Below, piece by piece: positions 45,494-55,948 of a stretch of 64,000 nucleotides of DNA. Below the pieces are notes generated by a model that searched no databases, was not told the DNA's origin, and saw nothing but the letters and a program-made list of their open reading frames with translations. Position 1 is the first letter of the stretch; each line of letters begins with the position of its first letter. This DNA comes from Rhizobium sp. Pop5 (lineage in GTDB: Bacteria; Pseudomonadota; Alphaproteobacteria; Rhizobiales; Rhizobiaceae): the NCBI RefSeq assembly GCF_024721175.1, contig NZ_CP099401.1, forward strand, positions 62,001 to 126,000. Reading direction: 5' to 3'. A program made the translations under genes and the position numbers.

Positions 45494-47442
45494 TGAACCG
45501 GACTATGACGGCAGCAGCGGGCCGGCGGGCGCTGCGCTTCGCCGACCTTCCGCTGCGGGCGAAAGGCATCGTCATCATCATGGTGCCGCTGGCGCTGCTC
45601 CTGGCCGCCCTCGCCTCGGTCTTCGTCGCCGACCGGCAGAGCCGGATCGCCGAAGATCAGGTGCGGGTGACGCTGGAGATCCAGTCGGGCATTCAGGAGA
45701 TTCACGCCTTGATCGCCGAGGCCGCGACGGCGATGCGGGGATATCTCCTGACCGGCAGGCCCGATTTTCTCGACCCCTTCAACCGGGCCGAGGACAGACT
45801 GCCCGTGGTGCTCGACGAAGTCGGCCGCCGGCTGCGGGATGAAGAGCAGAAGGCCCGCCTCGACCGCATCCGCGCCCTGGTCGACGCCAAAGTCGATCGT
45901 CTCCAGCTGTTGAAACAGGCCGACATCCTGCGCGCCGGCGGCCGCGAGGATCTTGCCGCCAAGCTCATCGAGGGCAAGCAGGTCCTCGACGTGCTGAGGC
46001 AGGAGATCGACGCGATGAACCGGCGGGAGGCCGATCTCCTTCACGCCAGGACAGAGACCGCCGACCAGGTCCGCACCCTGTCGCGCAGCCTGATGATATC
46101 AGCCGGCTTCCTCGGTTTTGCCGGTGCGCTCGCCGCCGTCTTCCTGTTTTCGGCAAGTATCGTGCGCCGCGTGCACGCGTTGAAAACCCAGGCGCATCTC
46201 CTGTCGCAAGGCGAGGTCGTCACGGTGGCCGATCCCTTCCGCGATGAACTCGGCAGGCTCGAACAGGCGCTGGAAGATGCGAGCGTCCTTCTGAAAAGGC
46301 GCGAGGCCGATCTGACCGAGAGCGAGGAGCGCTTCCGGCAACTGGTCGAGGGCGTCAGCGATTACGGCATCTTCGGGCTCGATCCCCATGGGCAGGTGGT
46401 GAGCTGGAATGTGGGCGCCGAGCGGATCACCGGCTACGGGGCTGAGGAGATCGTCGGCCGGCATTTTTCCCGCTTTTATCCCGAAGACAGCAGGGACAGC
46501 TTTCCCGCGGAAGAGCTTTCCAAGGCAGCCGGCAATGGGCGCACGGAAGCGGAAGGCTGGCGCCTGCGCAAGGACGGATCGCGGTTCTGGTCGCATGTCG
46601 TCGTTACCGCGCTCCATGACGAGACGGGCCGGCTGCGCGGCTTTTCCAAGATCACCCGCGACATTACCGAGCGCAAGCAATTCGAGGAGGCCCTGCTTGC
46701 CGCCCGCGAGGATGCGATCCGCGCCAGCAACGCCAAAAGCGAGTTCCTGTCGCGCATGAGCCATGAGCTGCGCACGCCGCTGAATTCGGTGCTCGGTTTC
46801 GCCCAACTTCTGGAAATGGATGTCGACGATCCTGAATCCCGGGAGAGCGTCGCGCAGATATTGCGGGCCGGCCGGCATCTGCTGAGCCTGATCGACGAGG
46901 TTCTCGACATGGCGCGGATCGAGGCCGGGCGCATGGATCTTGCCGTCGAAGCCCAGCCCGTTGCCGAGGTGATCGAGGAAGCCGTGGCGCTCGCAAAGCC
47001 GCTCTGCGGCAAGCAGCAGATCCGCATCGAAGTCATCGAGGCCGAGCCGGATCTGATGGTGCTCGCCGACCGCCGGCGTCTCCTCCAGGTGTTGCTCAAC
47101 CTGCTCTCCAATGCGGTGAAATACAATCGTCCGCAGGGCAGCGTGACCGTCAGCTACAGGGCGCTTGACGACCGCATCCGCATCGAGGTCAGCGACACCG
47201 GCCCCGGCATTCCGGCCGAGCGCGTCGCGCGGCTGTTCACCCCGTTCGACCGCCTGGGCGCCGAGCGCATCAGCCAAGAGGGAACCGGCCTCGGGCTCGC
47301 GCTGTCGAAACATCTGATCGACGCCATGGGCGGCACGCTCGGCTTCAGCAACCGGAAGGGCGGCGCCACGTTCCACGTCGATTTGCCGCGCGCACCGGTG
47401 GCGATCGAAGAGCGCGGCCTTGCCATCGAAAGCTCGCCGTGA
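45493..47442 (+). CDS. membrane sensor histidine kinase with CHASE3, HAMP and PAS domains
   Basis: A 649-residue kinase. Helix 1 is at about 27-47, a CHASE3-like periplasmic helical domain at 48-190 (AEAATAMRGYLLTGRPDFLD), helix 2 at about 197-218, then HAMP and a PAS domain at 275-395 (GLDPHGQVVSWNVGAERITG). HisKA holds His424 in RMSHELRTPLNSVLGFA. HATPase has NLLSNAVKYN, DTGPGIP and GTGLGLALSK. It lacks a receiver domain. It overlaps the NarL-type regulator by one base and precedes a single-domain receiver, which may be its target. Confidence 0.9.
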   Translation: MNRTMTAAAGRRALRFADLPLRAKGIVIIMVPLALLLAALASVFVADRQSRIAEDQVRVTLEIQSGIQEIHALIAEAATAMRGYLLTGRPDFLDPFNRAEDRLPVVLDEVGRRLRDEEQKARLDRIRALVDAKVDRLQLLKQADILRAGGREDLAAKLIEGKQVLDVLRQEIDAMNRREADLLHARTETADQVRTLSRSLMISAGFLGFAGALAAVFLFSASIVRRVHALKTQAHLLSQGEVVTVADPFRDELGRLEQALEDASVLLKRREADLTESEERFRQLVEGVSDYGIFGLDPHGQVVSWNVGAERITGYGAEEIVGRHFSRFYPEDSRDSFPAEELSKAAGNGRTEAEGWRLRKDGSRFWSHVVVTALHDETGRLRGFSKITRDITERKQFEEALLAAREDAIRASNAKSEFLSRMSHELRTPLNSVLGFAQLLEMDVDDPESRESVAQILRAGRHLLSLIDEVLDMARIEAGRMDLAVEAQPVAEVIEEAVALAKPLCGKQQIRIEVIEAEPDLMVLADRRRLLQVLLNLLSNAVKYNRPQGSVTVSYRALDDRIRIEVSDTGPGIPAERVARLFTPFDRLGAERISQEGTGLGLALSKHLIDAMGGTLGFSNRKGGATFHVDLPRAPVAIEERGLAIESSP

Positions 47443-47509
47443 GCCGTCATCTTTGATTTGGCCGCGCCGTTTGATATGAACTCAGCATCGTTTTCGACGT
47501 AGTTGGTCC

Positions 47510-47977
47510 ATGACAGAATCCACCGATATCGTGCGAGGCTCGACGATCCTGATCGTCGATGACGAGCCCGCCAATGTTTCGCTGCTGGAGCGCATCCTCA
47601 AGCGCGAGGGCTTCACGGCGCTGATCAGCACCACCGAGCCGCGCGAAGCCTTACGGCTCTTTCGCGAGCACCCGGTCGATCTCGTTCTCCTCGACCTGAT
47701 GATGCCCGATCTCGACGGATTCGCTGTGCTGGAAACCTTCGCAAGGCTCATTCCCGATAACAGCTACCTGCCGATCTTGGTCCTGACTGCCGATGCGACC
47801 CTGCCGACGCGCAGGCGGGCGCTTTCGCTTGGCGCCAAGGATTTCCTGACGAAGCCATTCGACGCGATCGAGGCTGTCTTGCGCATTTTCAATCTGCTCG
47901 AAACCCGCATCCTGACGCTGGAGCTTGCCAAACACGGGCTGGCGACGCCGAAATCCGAACGTCCCCGCATCGGTTGA
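47510..47977 (+). CDS. single-domain response regulator (CheY-like)
   Basis: A 155-residue protein that is only a receiver domain. The acidic pair VDDEP is at 17-20, the phospho-acceptor is Asp62 (LVLLDLMMPDLDG), then Thr in LTADAT and Lys in FLTKPF. The C-terminal tail adds about 30 residues without an output domain. It lies 67 bp after the CHASE3 kinase, so it likely relays phosphate from it by protein contact. RsbV/cyclase-type C-termini are absent. Confidence 0.88.
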   Translation: MTESTDIVRGSTILIVDDEPANVSLLERILKREGFTALISTTEPREALRLFREHPVDLVLLDLMMPDLDGFAVLETFARLIPDNSYLPILVLTADATLPTRRRALSLGAKDFLTKPFDAIEAVLRIFNLLETRILTLELAKHGLATPKSERPRIG

Positions 47978-48061
47978 CCGCTCAGTGGCGGGAAACAAGC
48001 CTTTGCGATCAATACATCCTCAGGCCGGTAAGGGCGCACCAGTAGGCTGCTCGGTGAATCA

Positions 48062-48093
48062 AGTTCCATGGATGACGTTTTTGCCATGGAACT
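48062..48093. repeat. 10-bp perfect inverted repeat
   Basis: AGTTCCATGG and CCATGGAACT surround a 12-nt AT-rich spacer (with TTTTT). It lies 85 bp after the receiver gene and before the zinT pseudogene, between converging units. It may be a terminator-like hairpin or an operator. Confidence 0.5.
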
Positions 48094-48169
48094 GAAAATC
48101 ACGGGGTCAACGATTCTATTCCCTTCAAGGCGATCCAAATGCCGCGAAGGTTGCAGCGACATCGTTCAT

Positions 48170-48640
48170 TCGACCCGTAAAGATGTCGAGAGGAGCCACT
48201 GCGAGTGGCCCCTGGATCATTGGAAAAGGTAGACAACGATCGAAGTGACGGTCACATTCATCCCGTCGCGATGAGCGAGAGAAAGCGCAATATTCCTCGC
48301 CGCTCTTGTCGTCATGCTTCGCCTGGTCGGCCATCACCGGATCTAACGTTCCGTCGCCAAAATGGGGTAGACGGACTGCCAGTCGCCTTTCCCAGTCCGA
48401 TAACCTCATCGAAGTAGCCATCATGCACCGACTCCTTCTCATCGTGGGAATGGCTGCGGCTGTGGTTGTTTCCCGAACATGTTTGGGCGTCTGCCGCTTC
48501 CGCGAAAGCCGATGTCGCGGATGCAGCCAGTGCGTATCTAATTGTTCTGATCGCCCACGAAATGCAGATTTCAAGCTCTGCACGAGCGCAATATCGGCGA
48601 AATCCAGAAGAGGTTTTGATCCATCCGCCGCCGAGACAGG
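48170..48640 (-). pseudogene. zinT/yodA-type zinc-binding protein pseudogene
   Basis: Minus-strand frames rebuild a ZinT-like protein: a signal-peptide-like ALAASATSAFAEAADAQ, a His-rich stretch NNHSRSHSHDEKESVHDGYF, then LSDWE continuing as GDWQSVYPIL, and DGTLDPVMADQAKHDDKS, then EEY. At least three frameshifts interrupt them, for example an extra A in GACTGGGAAAGG, and the C-terminal half is unrecognisable. ZinT normally scavenges periplasmic zinc under Zur control. Here the copy is dead. Confidence 0.72.
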
Positions 48641-48655
48641 CTACCCTCAAGCCTG

Positions 48656-51600
48656 TCATCCGCTGCCCGGAGTGCCATAGCCACCCCCTGTCGGAGTGAT
48701 GATCGTGATTGCCTCTCCTTCGCAAAGTCGCGTTTGCGCGCACCCCGGAAGGATTTCGATTTGTCGGTCGAAGCGGCGAACACGGTTTTCGCCCGTTTCT
48801 CCCGCTTCTCCGCCGGCGAGCCCGAAGGGCCTCACGGTACGATGGCCTGAGAGGATCGCACAGTCCATCTCTCGCCGAAAGCGGATCGTGCGGCTGGTGC
48901 CGTCGCCGCCATTCCAGCGCCCCCTGCCTCCGGAGCCTGCGCGTATGTGGAAATCCTCAAGCACGACGGGAAAGCGCAATTCGAGGATTTCCGGGTCCGT
49001 TAGACGTGAATTCGTCATGTGGGAATGGACACCGGCAGCGCCGGCAAAACCTTCGCCCGCCGGAGCGCCGGAGCAAAGCGTTTCGTAATATTGGTGCGCC
49101 TCATCACCGAAGGTCAGATTGTTCATCGTGCCTTGCGAGGAGGACAGCTTGCCGAGCGCGCCAAAGAGACAGTTGGTGACGGCCTGGCTCACCTCGACGT
49201 TTCCGGCGACGACTGCCGCGGGCCGGCGGGGAGAAAGCATCGAGCCTTCCGGTACAATGATCCTGATGGGGCGGAGGCAGCCGGCATTCATCGGGATATG
49301 GTCTTCCACCAGAACACGGAAGACATACAGGACCGCCGCACGTGTGATCGGTTCGGGGGCGTTGAAATTGTCCGGCTGCTGCTCCGATGTTCCGGTGAAG
49401 TCGACTGTGGCCTCGCGGTTTGCGCGATCGATGCTGACGCGGACCTTGATCTGGCATCCCTGGTCCATCGTATAGTTGAACTCGGCATCATCGAGACGGG
49501 CGATCAACCGGCGGACGCTTTCCGCGGCATTGTCCTGCACATGTCCCATATAGGCTTCCACGACATCGAGGCCGAATTCCGCTACCATCTTTCGCAATTC
49601 GTCGGCACCCTTCTGATTGGCGGCGATCTGGGCCCTGAGGTCGGCGACATTCTGATCGGGATTGCGAACAGGGTAGGGTGCTTTTGTGAGCAATTGCGTC
49701 AGTTCCGCCTCCCGAAACCGACCTTGGTCGACGAGTTTGAAATTGTCGATATAAACGCCCTCCTCATCGATGGTCCGGGCGTTCGGCGACATCGATCCAG
49801 GAGCGGTGCCGCCAATGTCGGCGTGATGGCCACGAGATGCCACCCAGAACAGGATGTTCTGCACCGCGTCGTCGAAGATCGGAGTGCAGACCGTGATATC
49901 GGGCAGGTGCGTGCCGCCATTGTAGGGCGCGTTGATGGCAAAGACGTCTCCAGGGTGGATGATCGGGTTGCCCGCGATGATCGCTTCCACCGACCGGTCC
50001 ATCGATCCGAGATGTACCGGAACGTGAGGCGCATTGGCGACAAGCGCGCCATGGCGATCGAAGACGGCACAGGAGAAGTCGAGACGCTCCTTGATGTTGA
50101 CGGAGGAGGCCGTGTTTTGCAGCGTGAAGCCCATCTGCTCGGCAATCGACATGAAGAGGTTGTTGAATATCTCGAGCATAACCGGATCGGCGCCCGTCCC
50201 GAGAGCAGCCGACCGCAATTTGGCGGCTCTGCGTTCGAGCACGATGTGGTCCCGCGGTGTCAGCGTGGCTGTCCATCCGTTCTCGACGGTAATGGTCTGA
50301 TTGGGTTCGATCAACAGGGCCGGACCGGTGATCATCTGACCAGAGGAAAGATTCTCACGCCGATAGATTGGGGCGTCGTGCCATTCCCCCTCGGAAAAGA
50401 AACGTGTTCGGGCTAAGGGGTGTGGATCGACAGCGTGTTCGACCAGGTCTGGCGCCAACTCGACCTGCCGTCCGCCTCCGACTGCCTCGATGACGAGCGT
50501 TTCGACGATCAGAGGCTTGTTGTGGTCGACAAAGCCGAAGCGAGATTTATGCGCGGCATCGAAGCCCGTTTTCAGGGTATCGCCGTTGAAATCGCCAATG
50601 GTGATCTCGCCTTTTCCCGCTTCGATGCGGGCAGCACCAATTTCCAGCGCAGCGTCCGCACCGGCATAGCGGATAAGCAGCCGCAGATTGACGGCGATTT
50701 CCTTGGCGTCGACCCCTTGTTCGCCGATCTCCCGGATGGCTTCTTCGGACAAGGGCTGAGCAGCCGCAGCGATTGCCTCGATGTTGTCTGCAGACAGCGG
50801 GAGATCGAGTGAGACCTGGCGCATGGCGCGGATTTCGGCAAGCCCCATGCCGTAGGCGGAAAGCAGGCCGGAAAAGGGGTGGACGAGTACCTTGGTCATG
50901 CCGAGCGCATCGGCGACCAGGCATGCATGCTGGCCGCTGGCTCCACCAAACGCATTCAACGCATAGCCGCTGACATCATATCCGCGCGCGATGGAGATCT
51001 TCTTCACCGCTTCTGCCATGTTCGCGACGGCGATCTTGAGGAAGCCGTCGGCCACTTCCTCACCGCTGCGCCCATCGCCGATTTCCGCGGCGAGTTCATC
51101 GAAGGCCACCTTGACCGCGGGATAGTCCAGGGGTTGATCCTGGCTTTCGCCGAAGATCGCCGGGAACATGTCGGGTATGAGTTTGCCGACCATGATATTG
51201 GCATCCGTGACGGCAAGCGGGCCTCCTTTGCGATAACCTTTCGGTCCTGGGTTGGCGCCGGCGGATTCAGGGCCGACGCGGAAACGCGCACCGTCGTAGC
51301 GCAGAAGCGAGCCGCCGCCCGCAGCGACGGTATGGATCTGCATCATCGGTGCACGCATCCGCACGCCGGCGACTTGGGTTTCGAATGTCCGCTCATATTC
51401 TCCGGCGAAATGCGCAACGTCCGTCGAAGTGCCGCCCATGTCGAAGCCGATCACTTTTGCGAAACCAGCCTCCGCGCCGGTCTGGGCAAGCGCGACCACG
51501 CCGCCGGCCGGTCCCGACAGAATGGCGTCCTTGCCCTGGAACAGACTGGCGGCGGTCAATCCGCCGGCGGATGTCATGAAGATCAACCGTGTTCCGGTTC

Positions 51601-52302
51601 GCTCGAGATCCAGTTCTTCCGCCACCTGCGCCACATAGCGGCGAAGGATCGGCGACAAATAGGCGTCGACGACCGTCGTGTCTCCGCGACCGACGAACTT
51701 GACCAGCGGCGAAACCTCATGACTGACCGAAATCTGCGAAAAACCCATTCCGCGGGCGAGCGCGGCAATTACCCGCTCATGGGAAGGGTAGCGATAGGCA
51801 TGCATCATGACGATAGCGAGGGATTTGAACCCGCGGGCGATGATCTCTTCGAGGGCTTTGCGGACTTCCGTTTCGTTCAGCTCCTTCTCGACCTCGCCAT
51901 CGGCGAGAACCCGCTCGTCGATTTCGGCGACGAAGCTATAGAGAAGGTCGGGTTTCACGATATGCTTAGCGAAAATATCGGGCCGCGCCTGGTAGCCGAT
52001 CTCCAACGCGTCGCGGAAGCCGCGAGTGGTCATGAGAGCCGTTGGCTCTCCTTTGCGCTCCAGCAGGGCATTGGTCGCAACCGTGGTTCCCATGCGGACC
52101 TCGCCGATTGCACCAACTGGTATCGGCTCATTGGAATCGAGCTTCATCAAAGCTCTGATGCCGGCAACAGCTGCGTCCCGGTAGGCAGTCGGATTTTCGG
52201 AAGCATCTTGCGGGCGTGCAACTGGCCTGTGGGATCGCGTCCGATGACATCGGTAAACGTGCCGCCGCGATCGATCCAGAAATCCCAATGTGATTGACTC
52301 AT
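48656..52302 (-). CDS. fused HyuA-HyuB 5-oxoprolinase-like protein, with one-base frameshift near its start
   Basis: The protein matches single-chain 5-oxoprolinase (about 1215 residues after correction). The HyuA half has [38 protein letters not shown] and [20 protein letters not shown]. The HyuB half begins near residue 720 with [20 protein letters not shown]. The native start [19 protein letters not shown] at 52302 lies in another frame than the rest. One missing base at about 52200-52207 separates KML from [15 protein letters not shown]. Adding one base makes 52302-48656 divisible by three. It would hydrolyse 5-oxoproline to glutamate with ATP. Neighbouring DUF1445 supports this. Real mutation or sequence error is open. 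Confidence 0.88.
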
Positions 52303-52394
52303 GACTCATCCATCCGCGCGAAATGCACGGTCCTTGTTTCTTTGATCGTGGAAGAGGGATGAACTGCGGCGGCTGCCGCAGTTCATCGAAAGGA

Positions 52395-53669
52395 TCAGTC
52401 GGCCGCCAGTTCCTTGCCCTTGGTTTCGGGCAGCGCGAAAGCGGCGATGATGACCAGCATGTATGCGATGACCGCGAAAATCGCGATCGCCTTGCCAAGC
52501 GGCATGGAAGCCGTCGCAATGCCGACCAGCGTCGGATTTAAGGCGGCAACGCCGCGACCGAAATTATAGGTGAAGCCCTGGCCCGCCGCGCGAGTGCGGG
52601 TTGGGAAATTCTCCGTGAGAAAGGCTCCCATTCCGGCGAAGATGCCGGAAGCGAAGAAGCCTAGCGGAAAACCGAGAAACAGCATCAGCGTATTGTTGAT
52701 CGGCAAGTAGGTGTAGACCACGACGGTCACCATCGCGCCGATGGCGAACAACATGAACTTCTTGCGGCGGCCGATGATGTCGGACAAATAGGCGCCCGTG
52801 ACATAGCCGAAGAATGAACCGACGATGATGACGGCAAGATAGCCGCCGCTGCCGATGACACTCAATTGCCGTTCTGACTTCAGAAAGCTCGGGAGCCAAG
52901 TAGCGATCGCATAATAGCCGCCCTGCGCACCGGTGGTCATCAGCGACAGCAGCATTGTGCGGCCGATCATCGAGGGGGCGAAGATTTCGGTGATGCGCAC
53001 AACCTCGCCAGAGGCTTTCAGGTTTTTCCGCGAGGAGATATACACCTCGGGCTCCTGGATGAACCGGCGCATGATGATGGCGAGAATGGCCGGTGCGAGC
53101 CCAGCCCAGAACAGCCCGCGCCAAGCCTCCTCCTGCGGCATTAGGCTGAACAGCACGGTGGACAGCAAAACGGCTGCGCCCCAGCCGACAGACCAGGCAC
53201 TCTGGACCATGCCGACCGCTTTGCCGCGATGCTTTGCAGCGATGACTTCGGCCATCAGCACCGCGCCGGCCGACCATTCGCCACCGAAACCAAGCCCCAT
53301 GAGCGCACGGCATACGAGAAGCTGTTCGAAATTCTGTGCAAAACCGCTGAGGAAGGTGAACACGGCGAACCAGATCACGGTGATCTGCAATGTGCGCACC
53401 CGCCCGAACCGGTCGGCGAGAATGCCGGCAAACCATCCACCCAGTGCGGACGCAAGGAGCGTTACCGTGGCGATGATCCCGACATCAGTGTTGGAAATCG
53501 CCAGCGTGGCAATGATCGCCGGTATTGCGAGACTGTATATCTGGACGTCGAAGGCATCCAGCGCGTATCCGGAGAAGCAAGCCCAAAACGTGCGCTTCCC
53601 CGGTTGCGTCAGTTCACCATACCAACCTCGCTGCTCGTGGTGCGTGGAGACTGCGTAATTGTCTGTCAT
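52395..53669 (-). CDS. MFS transporter, organic acid:H+ symporter type
   Basis: A 424-residue 12-helix transporter. It has the family motifs [18 protein letters not shown] (helix 2-3 loop) and [16 protein letters not shown] (helix 8-9 loop), and [20 protein letters not shown] as in the sialic/aromatic acid symporter groups. It lies between the oxoprolinase and DUF1445 genes, all on the minus strand with short gaps. The likely cargo is D-glutamate, 5-oxoproline or a similar small carboxylate. Substrate is inference. Confidence 0.88.
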   Translation of the reverse strand: MTDNYAVSTHHEQRGWYGELTQPGKRTFWACFSGYALDAFDVQIYSLAIPAIIATLAISNTDVGIIATVTLLASALGGWFAGILADRFGRVRTLQITVIWFAVFTFLSGFAQNFEQLLVCRALMGLGFGGEWSAGAVLMAEVIAAKHRGKAVGMVQSAWSVGWGAAVLLSTVLFSLMPQEEAWRGLFWAGLAPAILAIIMRRFIQEPEVYISSRKNLKASGEVVRITEIFAPSMIGRTMLLSLMTTGAQGGYYAIATWLPSFLKSERQLSVIGSGGYLAVIIVGSFFGYVTGAYLSDIIGRRKKFMLFAIGAMVTVVVYTYLPINNTLMLFLGFPLGFFASGIFAGMGAFLTENFPTRTRAAGQGFTYNFGRGVAALNPTLVGIATASMPLGKAIAIFAVIAYMLVIIAAFALPETKGKELAAD

Positions 53670-53748
53670 GCTATTCCCCTTTTCGTTCTTGAGTCTGTCA
53701 TTTTCCCGCGGTTTTCCCAGTTTTTATTGGCGGGTGCCATCGCTCCAT

Positions 53749-54558
53749 TTAGAAGGCGACGAGAGCGGCGTTCGGTTTGTCCGTCACCAGCATGCAGCCG
53801 GGTGCGTGGGTGATCGCAAATTTCAGCCGCGCAGCCTCGATGATGGCTTGCGGCGTTACCCCGCATGCCCAGAAAACGGGCAGTTCGTCGGGCATGATGC
53901 GTGTCGGGTCGCCGTAGTCCGGCTGATCCATGTTCGCAATGCCAATTGACCCCGGCAAGCCGATATGGATGGGGGCGCCGTGCACCGCGGGCATCCTCGA
54001 CGTGATCTGGACCGCACGGATAGCGTCGGCTGGAACGAGCGGTCGCATGGACACGACCATCGGGCCTGAAAACGGTCCGGCCGGGACGCACTCAATATTC
54101 GTCCGGTACATAGAGACATTATGCCCTTCTGAAACATGGCGAAGCTTTATGCCGTTTGAGGCCAGTGCTTCCTCGAATGAAAAGGAGCACCCGATAGCGA
54201 AGGCGACGAGATCATCGCTCCACAGATCATTGATATCCCCCGTCTCGGCCGCCAGCGCCCCATCTTTCCAGACACGATATCTCGGCACATCCGTCCGGAC
54301 GTCGAGGTCGAGGCCAAGCTCCGGAATACGCGGCGATCCCTTTTCGGAGATGCCTACCAGCGGACATGGTTTGGGATTGCGCATACAGAACCGAAGAAAA
54401 TCCTCAGCGAGAGCGCTTGGCAGGATCGCGAGATTAGCTTGGACATAGCCGGGTGCGGTACCGCTGGTTTCTTTCTCCCAACTGCCGTTCCTGCAGACCG
54501 CCCGGACTGCGAGTGGATTGGAAAAGGCCTGTCCCTGATGAGTAGGAGACATGTTCAT
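53749..54558 (-). CDS. DUF1445 putative hydro-lyase / D-glutamate cyclase
   Basis: A 269-residue protein of normal length. Family motifs include [52 protein letters not shown], and [11 protein letters not shown] followed by [10 protein letters not shown]. The frame opens far upstream, but the ATG at 54558 with GAGG 8 nt upstream gives the usual N-terminus. DUF1445 includes the eukaryotic D-glutamate cyclase, which forms 5-oxo-D-proline. First gene of the minus-strand operon with MFS and oxoprolinase; divergent from a LysR regulator. Confidence 0.87.
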   Translation of the reverse strand: MNMSPTHQGQAFSNPLAVRAVCRNGSWEKETSGTAPGYVQANLAILPSALAEDFLRFCMRNPKPCPLVGISEKGSPRIPELGLDLDVRTDVPRYRVWKDGALAAETGDINDLWSDDLVAFAIGCSFSFEEALASNGIKLRHVSEGHNVSMYRTNIECVPAGPFSGPMVVSMRPLVPADAIRAVQITSRMPAVHGAPIHIGLPGSIGIANMDQPDYGDPTRIMPDELPVFWACGVTPQAIIEAARLKFAITHAPGCMLVTDKPNAALVAF

Positions 54559-54633
54559 GGAGTTACCTCGCTTTCTTCGAATACAGCATCCGCGAAAACT
54601 TGATAATTGCAAATTGTCGTTTTTCATGAACAT

Positions 54634-54652
54634 TGATAAATTCAATTTATCA
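54634..54652. promoter_or_regulatory. 19-bp perfect palindrome, LysR-type operator
   Basis: TGATAAATT-C-AATTTATCA contains the T-N11-A pattern (T54637 to A54649) and ends 2 bp before the ribosome site of the LysR gene. A second imperfect dyad (GATAATT-GCA-AATTGTC, 54602-54618) lies closer to the divergent hydro-lyase gene. The pair fits a two-site LysR arrangement. Confidence 0.62.
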
Positions 54653-54666
54653 TTGGAGGCGCGGGT

Positions 54667-55578
54667 GTGGTAGACTTCAAAGCTCTTGAAACGGTGTTGT
54701 GGATTGCGCAGCTGGAGAGTTTCCGCGCTGCCGCAGACAAGCTGAATACGACCCAGCCAGCCATTTCCGTAAGAGTGGCGCAGTTGGAGGACGAGCTTGG
54801 AACGCAATTGTTCGATCGCTCAAGCCGGACATTGACCGTCACGCCTTCCGGGCGCCAAGTGCTGGCTTATGCCGATCGACTCCTTCGGCTGCGAGCCGAA
54901 ATGCTGCATGCTATTGCCGATCGAACCCATCTCGGTGGTACATTCAAGATCGGCGTGGCAGAAACGATCGTCCACACCTGGCTCCCGCGCTTTCTGGAAC
55001 AGGTGAGCAGCACCTATCCTAAGCTTGCGCTTGAGATCGAGGTGGATATTTCCACCCATCTGCGCGAGCGGTTGCTCCAACAGAAGATCGATCTGGCCTT
55101 TCTCGTCGGCCCCTTAAGCGCTCCCGCCGTCCTTCAACGGCCTCTTTGTCGGTTTCCAGTGAGCTTTGTCGCCAGTCCAAAGGTCAAAGCAGATCTCAAG
55201 GACGGTTCGCTGGCCGAAATCGCGCGTTGGCCAATTCTCACTTTTGCACGCAACACGCAACCTTATGTCCAGGTCTCCCAGCTCTTTTCCGATCCAGCCC
55301 TGCCGACACCGAGAATATATGCGAGTTCGTCGCTGGCGACGTTAATACGCATGGCGTTGGACAGCCTTGGAATTGCAGTCATACCGCCTTCGATCGTTAC
55401 GGCTGAATTGGCGGCCGGAAGATTGGTGGATCTTGATATCTCTCCCAAACTTCCGGATCTCCAGTTCGTTGCGGGCTGGCTAGGCACCCCCGACCGTCGC
55501 ACCCTGGAGGAAGTGGTGGAAATCGCTTCTTTGGCGGTAGAAGCCACGGTTGAGTGGCATGAAGAGCCGGGCCGGTAA
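54667..55578 (+). CDS. LysR-family regulator of the D-glutamate/5-oxoproline operon
   Basis: A 303-residue LysR protein starting at GTG 54667 with GGAGG 7 nt upstream. The HTH is at about 1-60 ([20 protein letters not shown], then [20 protein letters not shown]). The effector domain includes [20 protein letters not shown] and [15 protein letters not shown]. It diverges from the hydro-lyase gene over a 108-bp AT-rich gap containing two dyads, which is the classical LysR layout. It probably senses D-glutamate or 5-oxoproline. Confidence 0.9.
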   Translation: MVDFKALETVLWIAQLESFRAAADKLNTTQPAISVRVAQLEDELGTQLFDRSSRTLTVTPSGRQVLAYADRLLRLRAEMLHAIADRTHLGGTFKIGVAETIVHTWLPRFLEQVSSTYPKLALEIEVDISTHLRERLLQQKIDLAFLVGPLSAPAVLQRPLCRFPVSFVASPKVKADLKDGSLAEIARWPILTFARNTQPYVQVSQLFSDPALPTPRIYASSSLATLIRMALDSLGIAVIPPSIVTAELAAGRLVDLDISPKLPDLQFVAGWLGTPDRRTLEEVVEIASLAVEATVEWHEEPGR

Positions 55579-55584
55579 CGACGG

Positions 55585-55858
55585 CCGCGGCATCAAACGT
55601 CACTGGCAAATGGGTGGTCGTGGCAACCAATTCTCCGATAAACGATCGTGTCGCCCTTCACACCAAACAAGCACCGCCTCGGACTTACGCGATATCATAC
55701 GAAATCGAGCGTGGGACCATTGCGGATGGGCTCTATTGGGACATGGAAGATCCGTATCACTAGTGCGCCTGCAACCCGGTGAGGGTACAACGGACTTTGT
55801 CATCATCGGAGGGGAAGACCACAAAATGGGGGCGGTTCACGAAGCCAGAAAACTCTAG
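55585..55858 (+). pseudogene. FAD-dependent oxidoreductase fragment (DAO/Rieske-type)
   Basis: About 85 codons without a start. NSPINDRVALHTKQAPPRTY, then YEIERGTIADGLYWDMEDPY, then VRLQPGEGTTDFVIIGGEDH, then KMG. This matches the middle of FAD oxidoreductases of the DAO fold that often carry a C-terminal Rieske domain. One base is missing between YH and VRLQPG (TAC GTG became TAGTG), producing a stop. Both ends of the gene are absent. Confidence 0.72.
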
Positions 55859-55948
55859 CCTCCGATGGTCCAGAATCCTGGGGCGGTTCAATTGTCGCAT
55901 TCCTTTGTGCGACCAAATCCTACGTCAGGCGTGCCGCTGCGCCGGCGA

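Noticed and set aside
49019..52297. two long plus-strand frames (about 465 codons each) opposite the oxoprolinase
   Set aside because: Both mirror conserved HyuA/HyuB codons and show no family motif; they are antisense artefacts of GC-rich codon use.
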